A DNA stretch of 64,000 nucleotides. It comes from Desulforhopalus singaporensis. GTDB lineage: Bacteria > Desulfobacterota > Desulfobulbia > Desulfobulbales > Desulfocapsaceae. Below are positions 45,670-56,779 of this stretch, in pieces (the first letter of the stretch is position 1; every line of letters begins with the position of its first letter). Below the pieces are notes generated by a model that saw nothing but the letters and a program-made list of their open reading frames with translations, was not told the origin of the DNA and did no database searches. Made by a program: the position numbers and the translations under genes. The stretch is taken from the NCBI RefSeq assembly GCF_900104445.1, contig NZ_FNJI01000002.1:1-64000 (forward strand), in the 5' to 3' direction.

Positions 45670-47505
45670 ATGTATCGATTTTTTTTAACCAGTCTTATTG
45701 CGGCGCTGGTCCTTGGCATTGGAGCCGGTAGAATCCTTGGTGATGATTTCGGCCCGGCCTCCGGACTGGAGATTGCCAAGCGTTACGACGAGGCCAAATT
45801 TTTCTACACCCAGCTGCAGACCAACCGCAAAATGGCCTCGTCACGAGATAACTGGCTCAAGGGAACCAGCAATTTTCGCCGGATCTACCTGGCAGGTCCA
45901 AAGTCAGACTTCGCCGCAGCCTGTCTCTTCATGCTCGGCCGCCTCTACGGTGACATGAACGACCGGTTCAATACCCCCAGAGATCTAGAGGAATCGGTCT
46001 CCTATTTTGAGGATATCGTAAGGCTTTTTCCCGGGCACAAGTTGGCCGATGACGCCTATTACACCCTTGGCACTATCTACCTGAACAAAAAGAAAAACCC
46101 GCAGAAGGCTGCCGAGTTCTACGCTGTTATCGTCACCGATTATCAGTCCGGTGACATGCATCCCCAAGCTGAAAACCAGCTGAAAATACTTTCCAAGGAA
46201 CACAACATCGCCCTGCCCGGTGCAATGATGTCCGGGAACAACCTTACCAATCAACTCAACTATGTACTCCCGGTGAAATACTGGTCATCAAAAACATACA
46301 CCCGGGTGGTTATCATGGCATCGGGCCCGGTAAACTATAACGATGTTCTGCTGGAAAAAACCGGGAGACGGCCGGCACGGCTCTATATAGATTTCAAGAA
46401 AAGCTACATCGAACCCCGCTACCGCAGCCCTGTTCCCATTGAGGACGGGCTGCTAAAACGGATACGTACCGGTCAGTTCAGCCCCGATACGGTTCGCGTG
46501 GTGCTCGACATCGAATCGCTCTCCAGCTATAAGATATTCAGTCTTCCCGATCCTTTCCGGGTCGTTATTGATGTTCGAGGTGAAAACGGCGTTACCGGGA
46601 AAAAAGTTGCAATTTCAGCCTCGGCACAGAAGAGGATCTTCATCGCGCCAACAGGACGCAACAGTCGGCTTGTTATTCTCAAGGGCAGCAAGAAAACAGT
46701 GCCCGGACGCAACAACCTGAGAGCTGTCGCCGATATTGACAAGGTCAGCGGCCATGGATTCGCGTTCCAGCCCAGCCTGGCCCAGCAGTTGGGGCTCGGG
46801 GTGAATAAGATTGTTATAGATCCCGGACACGGAGGCAAGGATCCCGGCGCTTCTGCCTACAATCTCAAGGAAAAAGATATCGTTCTGAGGCTTGCCAGGC
46901 TGTTGTCGCCGACACTGAAAAAAGAGCTGGGATGCGAGGTTATCCTCACACGGTCATCAGATGTGTTCATCCCCCTTGAAGAGCGCACGGCCATTGCCAA
47001 CACCGAAAATGCCGACCTTTTCGTGTCGCTGCATATCAACGCCCACCCTTCCGGCAATGTCCGGGGATTCGAAACATATTTCCTCAACCTGAGCACCAAC
47101 GCCGAAGCGATGCGTGTAGCGGCTATGGAAAACGCGACCTCCACCCACCAGATGAGCGATCTCCAGGATATTCTGTCGGACATAATGAAAAATTCCAAGA
47201 TAGAGGAATCGTCAAGACTTGCCCAGCACGTCCACAACTCTATCCTGGATAAGGCCAAGCAGAACGGTTTCAGCAAGCTCAAGAACCTGGGGGTAAAACA
47301 GGCGCCCTTCTACGTACTGATCGGTGCCCAGATGCCGGCTATCCTCCTTGAGATCGCCTTCATAACCAACCAGGATGACGTGAAGAATCTGCAAAGCGAC
47401 CAGTTTCTCGATATGCTTACCAGGGAAATCACCGCAGGGATCAGGAATTACGTCAACAACACAACCGCAGGTTACCTGGGGTTTACCACCGGTACATTGC
47501 AGTGA
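45670..47505 (+). CDS. N-acetylmuramoyl-L-alanine amidase (AmiC type) with TPR-like and AMIN regions
   Basis: 611 residues. An N-terminal hydrophobic helix (FFLTSLIAALVLGIGAG) serves as signal or anchor, so the protein acts in the periplasm. Residues ~30-175 form a TPR-like helical repeat region (AACLFMLGRLYGDMND, ADDAYYTLGTIYLNKKKNPQ). An AMIN domain (~195-305) with RVVIMASGPVNYNDVLLEK follows. The catalytic Amidase_3 domain begins ~378: NKIVIDPGHGGKDPGA (zinc His), PLEERTAIANTENADLF (zinc Glu), SLHINAHPSGNVRGFET, ILLEIAFITNQDD (catalytic Glu). It cleaves the stem peptide from peptidoglycan, mainly at septa. The N-terminal region makes it longer than E. coli AmiC. Confidence 0.92.
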   Translation: MYRFFLTSLIAALVLGIGAGRILGDDFGPASGLEIAKRYDEAKFFYTQLQTNRKMASSRDNWLKGTSNFRRIYLAGPKSDFAAACLFMLGRLYGDMNDRFNTPRDLEESVSYFEDIVRLFPGHKLADDAYYTLGTIYLNKKKNPQKAAEFYAVIVTDYQSGDMHPQAENQLKILSKEHNIALPGAMMSGNNLTNQLNYVLPVKYWSSKTYTRVVIMASGPVNYNDVLLEKTGRRPARLYIDFKKSYIEPRYRSPVPIEDGLLKRIRTGQFSPDTVRVVLDIESLSSYKIFSLPDPFRVVIDVRGENGVTGKKVAISASAQKRIFIAPTGRNSRLVILKGSKKTVPGRNNLRAVADIDKVSGHGFAFQPSLAQQLGLGVNKIVIDPGHGGKDPGASAYNLKEKDIVLRLARLLSPTLKKELGCEVILTRSSDVFIPLEERTAIANTENADLFVSLHINAHPSGNVRGFETYFLNLSTNAEAMRVAAMENATSTHQMSDLQDILSDIMKNSKIEESSRLAQHVHNSILDKAKQNGFSKLKNLGVKQAPFYVLIGAQMPAILLEIAFITNQDDVKNLQSDQFLDMLTREITAGIRNYVNNTTAGYLGFTTGTLQ

Positions 47506-47610
47506 CGACCTCGCCTTGCAGGGGCATCGGCCTATGACAACCGCTGTAGTGTGGCTGTATTTGTGACAATCATCCCGCCCTCCACCGGCGCCACGGCCAA
47601 CGAACAAAAA

Positions 47611-47644
47611 AAAAGGGGCGCTCCAGTCTTGGAGCGCCCCTTTT
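47611..47644. terminator. Bidirectional terminator between the amidase gene and the atp operon
   Basis: Perfect inverted repeat AAAAGGGGCGCTCCA / TGGAGCGCCCCTTTT around a four-base loop, with A-run before and T-run after. It serves the convergent plus-strand amidase gene and minus-strand atpC. Confidence 0.93.
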
Positions 47645-47671
47645 CATTCTTTGCAGAACCTGGTCCCGCTT

Positions 47672-48082
47672 TTACATCTTTGCAACCTTCAGTCTTGCCA
47701 GGGCTCTCTGGAGGGCTATTTCGGCCCTCTTTCTGTTGAAATCCTCGGTCTGCTGCGCAGCCTGAGCAAGCCGTTTCTCCGCCCGCTCTTTTGCACGCAT
47801 CGCTCGCTCTACATCGATTTCACTTCCCTTTTCAGCACTCTCAACGAGAAAGGTGATTTTGTTGTTTGAAACCTCACAAAATCCGCCACTGACCATAAGG
47901 GCCTCTCTTTTCTTACCATTCTCGTAGGTCAGAGTACCAATTTTTATGGTAGACAGAAAAGGCGCGTGGTTGGCAAGTACACCGAAGTCACCACCAAAGC
48001 CGGGGGCATTTACTATATCGACATCTTCGTCGACTTTTGCTCCGGTCGGCGTTACAACTTCAAGTCTTATCTGTTGTCCCAT
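47672..48082 (-). CDS. atpC: ATP synthase epsilon subunit
   Basis: 136 residues. The N-terminal beta-sandwich starts [20 protein letters not shown] and contains [20 protein letters not shown]. The C-terminal helical hairpin ([20 protein letters not shown]...[14 protein letters not shown]) is the inhibitory element. It couples the F1 rotor to the c-ring. Last gene of the operon, 96 nt after atpD, followed by a strong terminator. Confidence 0.97.
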   Translation of the reverse strand: MGQQIRLEVVTPTGAKVDEDVDIVNAPGFGGDFGVLANHAPFLSTIKIGTLTYENGKKREALMVSGGFCEVSNNKITFLVESAEKGSEIDVERAMRAKERAEKRLAQAAQQTEDFNRKRAEIALQRALARLKVAKM

Positions 48083-48178
48083 CGCACTGTCCTCTTAAGC
48101 AAATTGATTGACCAGCAAGACCGGCGTCAGCAACCTGTACCGGTCTCCTGTCGTCGTTACCGTTGAACCGGCAACCTC

Positions 48179-49600
<1,422 letters not shown>

Positions 49601-49643
49601 TTACCCCTCCTCAAAAGTCTATGATTATCAATATGATAAATAA

Positions 49644-50513
49644 TTATTTCAGGGCTTCCGCACCGCCTACTATATCCATTAGCTCATTGGTTACTGCAGC
49701 CTGGCGAGCTTTATTGTAAACGATGGTCAGGTTCCTTACGATGTCGCCGCAGGCGTTGGTGGCGTTGTCCATCGCAGTCATCCTGGCGGCATGCTCGCTT
49801 GCCCCAACTTCCAGCATGGCGTGATAAACCATGACGTTGAGGTAGAGCGGCTGCAGCACTTCCATTATCTCTTCGCTGGAAGGTTCGTATATGTAGTCTC
49901 CGGAAATCTTCCTTTCTTCCGCTTCATCCTTCTCAACAGGCTGAACCGGCAGAAACGGTTTTGACGCGGGTTCCTGCACGGCGACCGACCTGAATGAACC
50001 GTATACTATTTCGACCTTGTCGGTATTACCTTCAAGGAATTGTGCTGCGATATCCGTGGCAATCTCCCGGGCGTGAAACATCTGGAAGTTTCCCATGGTA
50101 TCATTGTAGTTTTTCCTGACCTTACCGCTTCTTTTCAGGAGCTGAAAACCTTTTTTACCGACACAGACCAGGCTGACGTTCTTACCTTGCGCCTCGTACG
50201 CCTCCATCTTCTTGGTGGCAAGCTTTATGACGTTGGCATTGAAAGATCCGCATAGTCCGCGATCTGAGGTGATAACCACCAGTTCGACATTTTTTACTTC
50301 CCTGCTTTCCATCAGCGGGAATGCGTTGGTATTGGCCCCGGAGGAAAGGTTGGACATCGCCTCGTTGAATTTGGCAGTATACGGCCTGAAGGCTTCCATC
50401 TTTTCCTGGGCGCCGCGCAGTTTTGCCGCGGCGACCATGTTCATGGCCTTGGTGATCTGGGCAGTCTTCTTCACCCCCGTGATCTTGGTTTTTACTTCTT
50501 TTAAACTCGGCAT
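49644..50513 (-). CDS. atpG: ATP synthase gamma subunit
   Basis: 289 residues. Central shaft: N-terminal helix KEVKTKITGVKKTAQITKAM with the conserved MVAAAKLRGAQ, and the C-terminal helix TAMDNATNACGDIVRNLTIV, YNKARQAAVTNELMDIVGGA. The middle Rossmann-like part holds VITSDRGLCGSFNANV. Gap of 18 nt from atpA. Confidence 0.97.
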   Translation of the reverse strand: MPSLKEVKTKITGVKKTAQITKAMNMVAAAKLRGAQEKMEAFRPYTAKFNEAMSNLSSGANTNAFPLMESREVKNVELVVITSDRGLCGSFNANVIKLATKKMEAYEAQGKNVSLVCVGKKGFQLLKRSGKVRKNYNDTMGNFQMFHAREIATDIAAQFLEGNTDKVEIVYGSFRSVAVQEPASKPFLPVQPVEKDEAEERKISGDYIYEPSSEEIMEVLQPLYLNVMVYHAMLEVGASEHAARMTAMDNATNACGDIVRNLTIVYNKARQAAVTNELMDIVGGAEALK

Positions 50514-50531
50514 ATCTTGACCTTTTTGTGA

Positions 50532-52055
50532 TTAATTAAGACCTTTTGTCGCCTTGAAAGTATCACCAAAGCTGGTCAGTACCTTGTTGAGCTTCTCCTT
50601 TATACCGTCAGTGAACTGTTCTTCAGCCACGAGGTCGGTGAAGATCGAAGGTTCGTTGGACTCGATATAGCTGTAGAGTTCCGCCTCGTAGTCGGCAAGG
50701 GTCTCAACCGGCAGTTTGTCAAGATAGCCGTTGGAACCGGCATAAATTATGGTTACCTGCTTTTCCATCGACAGCGGCTGGTACTGAGGCTGTTTGAGGA
50801 TTTCGACCAACCGCTCACCGCGGGTCAGCTTGGCCTGGGTTGCAGCATCAAGGTCGGAACCGAATGCGGCGAAAGCTGCCAGCTCACGATACTGGGCGAG
50901 GTCGAGTCGCAGCGTTCCCGCGACCTGTTTCATTGCCTTCACCTGAGCGGCACCACCGACGCGGGATACCGAAAGACCGACGTTGATCGCCGGACGGATA
51001 CCGGAGAAGAACAGGTTCGGCTCGAGGTAGACCTGACCGTCGGTAATAGAGATAACGTTGGTCGGGATAAAGGCGGAAACGTCACCTGCCTGGGTTTCGA
51101 TAATCGGCAGCGCAGTCAGCGACCCGGCACCGAACTCATCGCTCACCTTGGCAGCACGCTCAAGCAGACGAGAGTGGTTGAAGAAGATATCTCCGGGGTA
51201 CGCCTCGCGGCCCGGCGGGCGTCTGAGCAGAAGCGAAAGCTCACGATAGGCGACCGCCTGTTTGGAGAGGTCATCGTAGATGATCAGGGCATGCTGGCCG
51301 TTGTCACGGAAGTATTCTCCCATGGAGCATCCGGCAAACGGGGCGATATACTGCATAGGCGCAGGATCGGACGCGCATGCTGAAACAACCGTGGTGTATT
51401 CCATGGCACCATGCTTGCGGAGGGCTTCCACAACCAGGGCTACGGTTGACTTTTTCTGACCGACCGCTACGTAGATGCAGTGGATGTCTGAGTTTTTCTG
51501 GGCAATGATGGCGTCGATACAGAGCGCGGTCTTACCGATCTGGCGGTCGCCGATTACCAGCTCACGCTGACCGCGGCCGACCGGGGTCATGGCGTCTACC
51601 GCCTTGGCGCCGGTGTAGCACGGTTCGTGAACCCCCTTACGGGCGATAACGCCTGGTGCCAGTACCTCGATTTTCGCCGAGTGTTCCGAATTGATCGGTC
51701 CCTGTCCGTCAATGGGCTGACCGATGCCGTCAACAACGCGGCCTTCCATGGCCGGTCCGACCGGAACCTCTGCGATCCGTCCGGTACGCTTGACGATATC
51801 ACCTTCCTTGATATGGCTTACATTACCGAGTACCGCGCAACCTACGTTGTCTTCCTCGAGGTTCAGGGCCAGTCCCATGATACCGCCGGGAAACTCGAGC
51901 AGCTCCATGGCCATGCAATTCTGCACGCCGTAGATGCGGGCAATACCGTCACCAACTGAGATAACGGTTCCAGTCTCATTCAGATCTACGCTGGTTTCAT
52001 AAGCACCAATCTGGTCTTTGATAATCTGACTAATTTCTTCGGCTTTGATCTGCAT
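50532..52055 (-). CDS. atpA: ATP synthase alpha subunit
   Basis: 507 residues. Walker [16 protein letters not shown], signature [20 protein letters not shown] and the arginine-finger region near it. Adjacent to atpH with no intergenic base (stop of atpH at 52056, start at 52055). Forms the alpha3beta3 hexamer with AtpD. Length is normal for the family. Confidence 0.98.
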   Translation of the reverse strand: MQIKAEEISQIIKDQIGAYETSVDLNETGTVISVGDGIARIYGVQNCMAMELLEFPGGIMGLALNLEEDNVGCAVLGNVSHIKEGDIVKRTGRIAEVPVGPAMEGRVVDGIGQPIDGQGPINSEHSAKIEVLAPGVIARKGVHEPCYTGAKAVDAMTPVGRGQRELVIGDRQIGKTALCIDAIIAQKNSDIHCIYVAVGQKKSTVALVVEALRKHGAMEYTTVVSACASDPAPMQYIAPFAGCSMGEYFRDNGQHALIIYDDLSKQAVAYRELSLLLRRPPGREAYPGDIFFNHSRLLERAAKVSDEFGAGSLTALPIIETQAGDVSAFIPTNVISITDGQVYLEPNLFFSGIRPAINVGLSVSRVGGAAQVKAMKQVAGTLRLDLAQYRELAAFAAFGSDLDAATQAKLTRGERLVEILKQPQYQPLSMEKQVTIIYAGSNGYLDKLPVETLADYEAELYSYIESNEPSIFTDLVAEEQFTDGIKEKLNKVLTSFGDTFKATKGLN

Positions 52056-52601
52056 CTATTCTCTCCCCTTGATGGAATCTTTTAAACCTGCAAGTTGTGT
52101 TCTGATACTCCCGTCCAGGACCAAATCGCCAACCTTGGCGATAATACCGCCTATGATCGACTGATCGACACTGGTTGTGAGTTCGACTTTCTTGCCTGTT
52201 AACTTTTCTAAAACTTTTTGCACATTTGTTTTCAATTCATCGCTCAGCTCAACCGCCGAAACAACATTGCCGTGACTGATGTTCTTGGCCTCATCGACCA
52301 TTGTCTTGTAGCTCTCGGCTATCTCCGGCAATATCTCGGCACGCTTTTTCTGAACTAAAAGATTCAGGAAGTTCCCCATGACCGCGTCTACTTCCATGGA
52401 ACCGATGATGCCGGTCATAACCTTTTCTCTGACATCAATCGGATAGAGTGGATTGGTCAGGGCATCAACGACCTCGGGACTTTCAGCGTAAAGCGCTGAC
52501 AGTCCCTGCAGGATGGTGTCGTACTCCTCAAATGTATTCTGTTCCTGACCGACCGTGAAAATTGCTTTGGCGTATCTTTTTGCGAGGATTGTCTGTTTCA
52601 C
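52056..52601 (-). CDS. atpH: ATP synthase delta subunit
   Basis: 181 residues. Helical N-domain beginning ILAKRYAKAIFTVGQEQNTF and the C-terminal domain SYKTMVDEAKNISHGNVVSA...KKVELTTSVDQSIIGGIIAK then DLVLDGSIRTQLAGLKD, the OSCP-family signature. Connects F1 to the b/b' stalk. Its start overlaps the atpF stop by 4 nt. Confidence 0.96.
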   Translation of the reverse strand: MKQTILAKRYAKAIFTVGQEQNTFEEYDTILQGLSALYAESPEVVDALTNPLYPIDVREKVMTGIIGSMEVDAVMGNFLNLLVQKKRAEILPEIAESYKTMVDEAKNISHGNVVSAVELSDELKTNVQKVLEKLTGKKVELTTSVDQSIIGGIIAKVGDLVLDGSIRTQLAGLKDSIKGRE

Positions 52602-53272
52602 TGTACTGCCCCCACTTTTTCTAAATAGTTTTCGATGATCTTCACCTGGTCATCATCAGTGAGATTGTTCACAATCAGCTCTTGGGCCATTACCGCAGCC
52701 TGTTCCGCCACTTCATTCTTGAGCATTTTCCGCGCTTCGCTTATCTCATTGAGCACCGCCTGCTCAGCCGAACGCTTGATGTCGGCAGCTGCCTGCTCAG
52801 CTTTTTCGATAATCTTGGCTTTTTCCACTTCGGCCTGGGCTACCGCCCTGTCAACCACCTTGTCGATCTCTGACTCGACACTTGCCAGCTTGCTCTGGAA
52901 ATCGGCGTAGGACTGCTCGGCTTTTGCCCGCTTTTCCTCCAGATCCTCGATCTCATCCTTGATCTTGTTTCGCCGTGTGGAAAGAGCGGCTCCGATCGGC
53001 TTGGCACCGAACTTGACCAGGATAATCATCAGGGCGATGAAGTTTACGATCCTCCATCCCAGATCCTTGATTTTTGCTGCCGACAGGCTGCTTGTCGCCG
53101 CGTGTCCCCCAGCGGCTTCTCCGTGGGCATCTGCAGCCACAGCGTGTTCGGTTGCCACCGCTTCATGGCTTGGCTCGGTTGTAGCCAGTGCGGAGTTGGC
53201 ACAGCATAGTGCGAACCACAATGTCAGTGTAAGCAGGCTTAGAATGCCGGCTATTTCTCTCACTCCTCTCAT
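52598..53272 (-). CDS. atpF: ATP synthase b subunit with long, signal-peptide-like N-terminus
   Basis: 224 residues. An N-terminal hydrophobic stretch (GILSLLTLTLWFALCCANSALA) with a likely signal-peptidase site, then a His/Ala/Glu-rich linker (~30-65), a membrane helix (LGWRIVNFIALMIILVKFG, ~72-90), and the long stalk helix (KIKDEIEDLEEKRAKAEQSY...EVAQQAAVMAQELIV type). It is a stator subunit linking the membrane part to delta. The two-segment N-terminus is longer than in E. coli AtpF (156 residues) and is a form I associate with sulfate-reducing Desulfobacterota. Confidence 0.93.
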   Translation of the reverse strand: MRGVREIAGILSLLTLTLWFALCCANSALATTEPSHEAVATEHAVAADAHGEAAGGHAATSSLSAAKIKDLGWRIVNFIALMIILVKFGAKPIGAALSTRRNKIKDEIEDLEEKRAKAEQSYADFQSKLASVESEIDKVVDRAVAQAEVEKAKIIEKAEQAAADIKRSAEQAVLNEISEARKMLKNEVAEQAAVMAQELIVNNLTDDDQVKIIENYLEKVGAVQ

Positions 53273-53274
53273 CG

Positions 53275-53700
53275 TTACAGGCTCCTCCCCAGAATTTTGC
53301 TTGCCATATCAGATGCAAACCCTTCCAGCCCATCGTGCAGACTTGTTTTGGCACTGTCGATTTGCGATTTCAGGTCAGCGAGTTTCTTGTCCCGTTCCGC
53401 TTCCACTTCCGCCTTGATGGCGGACAGTTTTTCATCTCCGGCTTTCTGGGCGTCGGCTCTGGCTGAATCAAGCGCCCTTTTGGCCCTGCCCGACGCCTGA
53501 GCCATCTTGGCATCGACGTCTTCCTGCCGGAGTGCTGCGTTTTTCTCAAAATCCAAGATCTCTTCCTGCATTCCCTCCAGTTTTTCAGATCGCTCCCTGA
53601 TGATCTTCCTTATGGGTTTGTAAAGGACACCGTTGAGGAGGAACATGAGTACAACCATGTTAACAATCTGAATAAACAAAGTGATATCCATCGTAACCAT
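53275..53700 (-). CDS. atpF2: ATP synthase b' subunit
   Basis: 141 residues. One N-terminal membrane helix (ITLFIQIVNMVVLMFLLNGV) followed by the stalk helix (YKPIRKIIRERSEKLEGMQE, then a long charged coil ending SDMASKILGRSL). It forms a heterodimer with the b subunit encoded next (2-nt gap). First gene of the operon; AGGAG lies 8 nt before ATG 53700. The genes for subunits a and c (atpB, atpE) are not upstream and must be elsewhere. The symbol is a convention. Confidence 0.93.
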   Translation of the reverse strand: MVTMDITLFIQIVNMVVLMFLLNGVLYKPIRKIIRERSEKLEGMQEEILDFEKNAALRQEDVDAKMAQASGRAKRALDSARADAQKAGDEKLSAIKAEVEAERDKKLADLKSQIDSAKTSLHDGLEGFASDMASKILGRSL

Positions 53701-53746
53701 GTTAGTAGCTCCTGCTTAACTAAGATAACGAAAAAAAAAATTTAAC

Positions 53747-53767
53747 ATTCATTTACGATAAATGAAT
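53747..53767. promoter_or_regulatory. Perfect inverted repeat in the atp operon leader
   Basis: ATTCATTT-ACGAT-AAATGAAT, perfect 8-bp arms, 47 bp upstream of the b' start codon. The half-site ATTCAT/ATGAAT recurs at 53823-53838, suggesting binding by one dimeric regulator. Confidence 0.5.
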
Positions 53768-53822
53768 GATGACCGCGAATAAATCTGGTGCAGGAAAGAC
53801 GTTCCGGTACAGTAGAGAAAAA

Positions 53823-53838
53823 AATGAACGCTCATTCA
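53823..53838. promoter_or_regulatory. Second operator-like palindrome upstream of the atp operon
   Basis: AATGA-ACGC-TCATT with TGAA..TTCA symmetry one base in. The pattern TGAATGAGCGTTCATT (minus strand) resembles operators of TetR/AcrR-type repressors. About 123-138 bp upstream of the operon start, it could overlap the promoter. Confidence 0.45.
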
Positions 53839-53909
53839 CTATAGCCAAAAATTCTTACTGTAAATATGCAACTCTGTCAACTAATTTATGTGGTTGGGAA
53901 AGAACGACA

Positions 53910-53945
53910 CCCTTACCAACCATGCCGTTGCGTGGTTGGTAAGGG
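53910..53945. terminator. Long perfect hairpin between alaS and the atp operon
   Basis: 13-bp perfect arms CCCTTACCAACCA / TGGTTGGTAAGGG around a 10-nt loop. It lies 48 nt beyond the alaS stop, so it is a likely end-of-gene structure for alaS. No T-run follows on the minus strand, so it could be a stabilising hairpin or a repeated extragenic palindrome instead. A partial copy of the arm (TGGTTGGG) occurs at 53891-53898. Confidence 0.6.
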
Positions 53946-53992
53946 GAAGGGAAAAACTATGTTTTTTGGGAAAGAGAAACCGAGGTGGAACC

Positions 53993-56644
53993 TCAGGAAA
54001 GAATCTCGTTTACCTCTGAAACCACCGACCTCATGGCTTCTCCTAATTTGTCGGCAAGAGGTCCGCCGGCCTGGGCCATATCAGGGCGGCCTCCGCCCTT
54101 GCCGCCGACATGTTTGGCGATCCTGTTGACCAACTCCCCGGCCTTGATCCTGGCGGTAAGATCCTTGGAGACAATCGCCAGTAATGCAGCCTTGCCGCCA
54201 ATCACGCCTCCCAGCACCGCAACTCCGCTGCCCATGCCGTCACGCACCTTATCCCCGACCTCGCGCAGGGTTTTCGGACTGTCCAGCGGAATTTCCGCGC
54301 CGATGACCCTCACCCCTGCCACGTCCACCGCCCCCGCCAGCAACGAGTCGAGGTCGGAACTTGCAAGCTGCCTTGAGAGGTCGGCAACTCTCTTCTCCAC
54401 CGTCTTAAGCTGGACCAGTAGCGCCTGGATCTTGGTGACAAGCTCATCAGGCTTGTTCACGCTCAGCAATTCGGCCATCTGGTGCTGGTTCCTGAAAACA
54501 TTCTGGATATCGACAAAAGCCGGTGCCCCGGCTACCGCCTCGATACGCCGCACCCCTGCTGCAATTCCCCCTTCAGACAGAATCTTGAATACCCCGAGAT
54601 CCCCGGAGGCGCGGACATGGGTGCCGCCGCACAGCTCGAGACTGAAGTCACCCATCGACACCACCCTGACCTTATCCTCGTATTTCTCGCCGAAAAGCGC
54701 CATGGCCCCCAGGTTCATCGCATCTTCCTTGTCCAGGACCCTGGTGACCACCGAAGCGTTGGTCCGTATCCTGCTGTTGACGATTTCCTCGATCCGGTCC
54801 AGCTCTTCTACGCTCACCTGCGAGAAGTGGGTGAAATCGAAACGGAGCCTGCCCGGCTCAACCAGGGACCCCGCCTGCTTGACATGATCCCCCAGCACCT
54901 CCCGCAGGGCGCCGTGCAGAAGATGGGTGGCGGTGTGGTGGGCGGCTATCGCCCGGCGACGTTCTTCATCCACCGCCAGTTCGACCGTGTCTCCCTGATT
55001 GAGGCTGCCGCTGACAATTTCAGCCGTGTGCAGGACAATACCGTCACCCTGCACCGCAGTCGTGCTTACGGCTGCCCTGCCCTTGGCGGAGCAGATCTCC
55101 CCGCTGTCGCCGATCTGGCCACCGGATTCGGCATAAAAAGGAGTCTTGGCAACGAACAGCTGGCCTTTTTCGCCTGCGGACAACGACTCAACCCGCTCAC
55201 CGGCCTCGTTAAGCAGACCGAGCAGGCGACTCTTGCCGGCAACCTCTTCATAGCCCGTGAACTCTGTTTTCAGCCCCTCTGCAGCAAGACTCCTGACCCC
55301 CTCGCCGAGTACTTTTACCTGTTCGTCTTTTCTCGATCTGCGCGACTTGTCCCGCTGGTTCGCCATCTCATCCATGAACCCCTGCTCATCGAAGTCAATT
55401 CCTTTTTCAAGCGCTATATCGCGAACTATATCAAACGGGAAACCGAAGGTATCGTAGAGTTTGAAGATAAAGCTTCCGGGGATAGTTTTATCCTTGAGCC
55501 CGCTCACCCGCACAACCTCCTCCTCGAGGAGTACAAGACCGTTTTCCAGAGTTTCGCGGAACCTTCCCTCTTCATTATTGGTCACTTTTTCAAGCAGCGA
55601 TGCTGAATCGGCAAGATGGGGATAGGCCCCGCCCATCTCATCGGCGACGACCCTGGTGACTGAATCGAGAAACGGCTTCTGCAACCCCAGGGTTTTACCA
55701 AAACGTACCGCCCGTCGCATAATTCGCCGCAGCACATACCCCCTGCCCTCATTTGAGGGCAGTACCCCGTCGGCTACGAGAAAAGTGGTGGCCCTGGCAT
55801 GGTCGGCGATAACACGCATGGCCACGTCCACCTTGGGGTCTTCGCCATATTTTTTTCCTGACAGCTCTTCGAGCCGCCCAAGTATCGGCCCAAAGAGGTC
55901 GGACTCGAAATTATTCAGTTTTCCCTGCAACACCGCGGCGACCCGCTCCAGCCCCATACCGGTGTCGATCGACGGTTTCGGAAGGCGGGTCATGGTGCCG
56001 TCCGCGTCCTTGTTGAACTGCATGAAAACCAGGTTCCACAGCTCCAGATACCTGTCGCAATCGCAGCCGAGCTTGCAGTCGTCCCTTCCGCAGGTGGCCG
56101 CCGCCGGCCCCTGGTCAATATGGATCTCGGAACAGGGGCCGCAGGGTCCGGTATCACCCATCGCCCAGAAATTATCCTTTTCTCCCATGCGCACGATCCG
56201 GCCCTTGGGCAAATCCTCTATCTTATCCCAGAGCTGCTCGGCTTCGTCATCGTCTTCGAATATCGACACCCACAGGTTGGCCGGGTCGATTCCCAGCTCT
56301 TTGGTCAGAAATTCCCAGGCGTATCTGATAGCGTCTTCCTTGAAATAGTCGCCAAAGGAGAAATTTCCGAGCATTTCAAAAAAAGTATGATGTCTCGCTG
56401 TATAGCCGACATTTTCAAGGTCATTGTGCTTGCCGCCGGCCCTGACGCATCTCTGGCTTGTTACGGCACGCACGTAATCGCGGGAGTCCTCACCCATGAA
56501 AACGGTCTTGAACTGCACCATCCCGGCATTGGTAAAAAGCAGTGTCGGGTCGTCTTTTGGCACCAGAGACGAACTGTCGACCGGGGTATGCCCCTTATCC
56601 TCAAAATATTGTAAAAATCTGCTGCGAATTTCATTACCTTTCAT
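53993..56644 (-). CDS. alaS: Alanyl-tRNA synthetase
   Basis: 883 residues, full length. Class II catalytic core starts NEIRSRFLQYFEDKGHTPVD and includes LLFTNAGMVQFK, the insertion RHHTFFEMLGNFSFGDYFK and DTGMGLERVAAVLQ. A four-Cys cluster-like insert CGRDDCKLGCDCDRYLELWN lies near residue 190. The editing domain has HHTATHLLHGALRE and CGGTHV (zinc ligands). The C-terminal DHHA1-type C-Ala domain is glycine-rich (VGGKGGGRPDMAQAGG). It charges tRNA-Ala and removes mischarged Ser/Gly. Preceded by 135 bp from the isochorismatase gene. Confidence 0.98.
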   Translation of the reverse strand: MKGNEIRSRFLQYFEDKGHTPVDSSSLVPKDDPTLLFTNAGMVQFKTVFMGEDSRDYVRAVTSQRCVRAGGKHNDLENVGYTARHHTFFEMLGNFSFGDYFKEDAIRYAWEFLTKELGIDPANLWVSIFEDDDEAEQLWDKIEDLPKGRIVRMGEKDNFWAMGDTGPCGPCSEIHIDQGPAAATCGRDDCKLGCDCDRYLELWNLVFMQFNKDADGTMTRLPKPSIDTGMGLERVAAVLQGKLNNFESDLFGPILGRLEELSGKKYGEDPKVDVAMRVIADHARATTFLVADGVLPSNEGRGYVLRRIMRRAVRFGKTLGLQKPFLDSVTRVVADEMGGAYPHLADSASLLEKVTNNEEGRFRETLENGLVLLEEEVVRVSGLKDKTIPGSFIFKLYDTFGFPFDIVRDIALEKGIDFDEQGFMDEMANQRDKSRRSRKDEQVKVLGEGVRSLAAEGLKTEFTGYEEVAGKSRLLGLLNEAGERVESLSAGEKGQLFVAKTPFYAESGGQIGDSGEICSAKGRAAVSTTAVQGDGIVLHTAEIVSGSLNQGDTVELAVDEERRRAIAAHHTATHLLHGALREVLGDHVKQAGSLVEPGRLRFDFTHFSQVSVEELDRIEEIVNSRIRTNASVVTRVLDKEDAMNLGAMALFGEKYEDKVRVVSMGDFSLELCGGTHVRASGDLGVFKILSEGGIAAGVRRIEAVAGAPAFVDIQNVFRNQHQMAELLSVNKPDELVTKIQALLVQLKTVEKRVADLSRQLASSDLDSLLAGAVDVAGVRVIGAEIPLDSPKTLREVGDKVRDGMGSGVAVLGGVIGGKAALLAIVSKDLTARIKAGELVNRIAKHVGGKGGGRPDMAQAGGPLADKLGEAMRSVVSEVNEILS

Positions 56645-56779
56645 ATTCTACACAAAAGATCCTGTTATTAGTCTGCAGGGCCGCGCCGACCTAGGCTCCC
56701 GGCTCCGGTCCTCTTTATGGAAATCTTCACCGGCCGCATCCGACCGACGCCGAAAATCTCCCGCTACCCGAACTCTCTA

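Noticed and set aside
54482-55606. 374-codon plus-strand ORF inside alaS
   Set aside because: Antisense to AlaS editing and core domains; no independent start signals.
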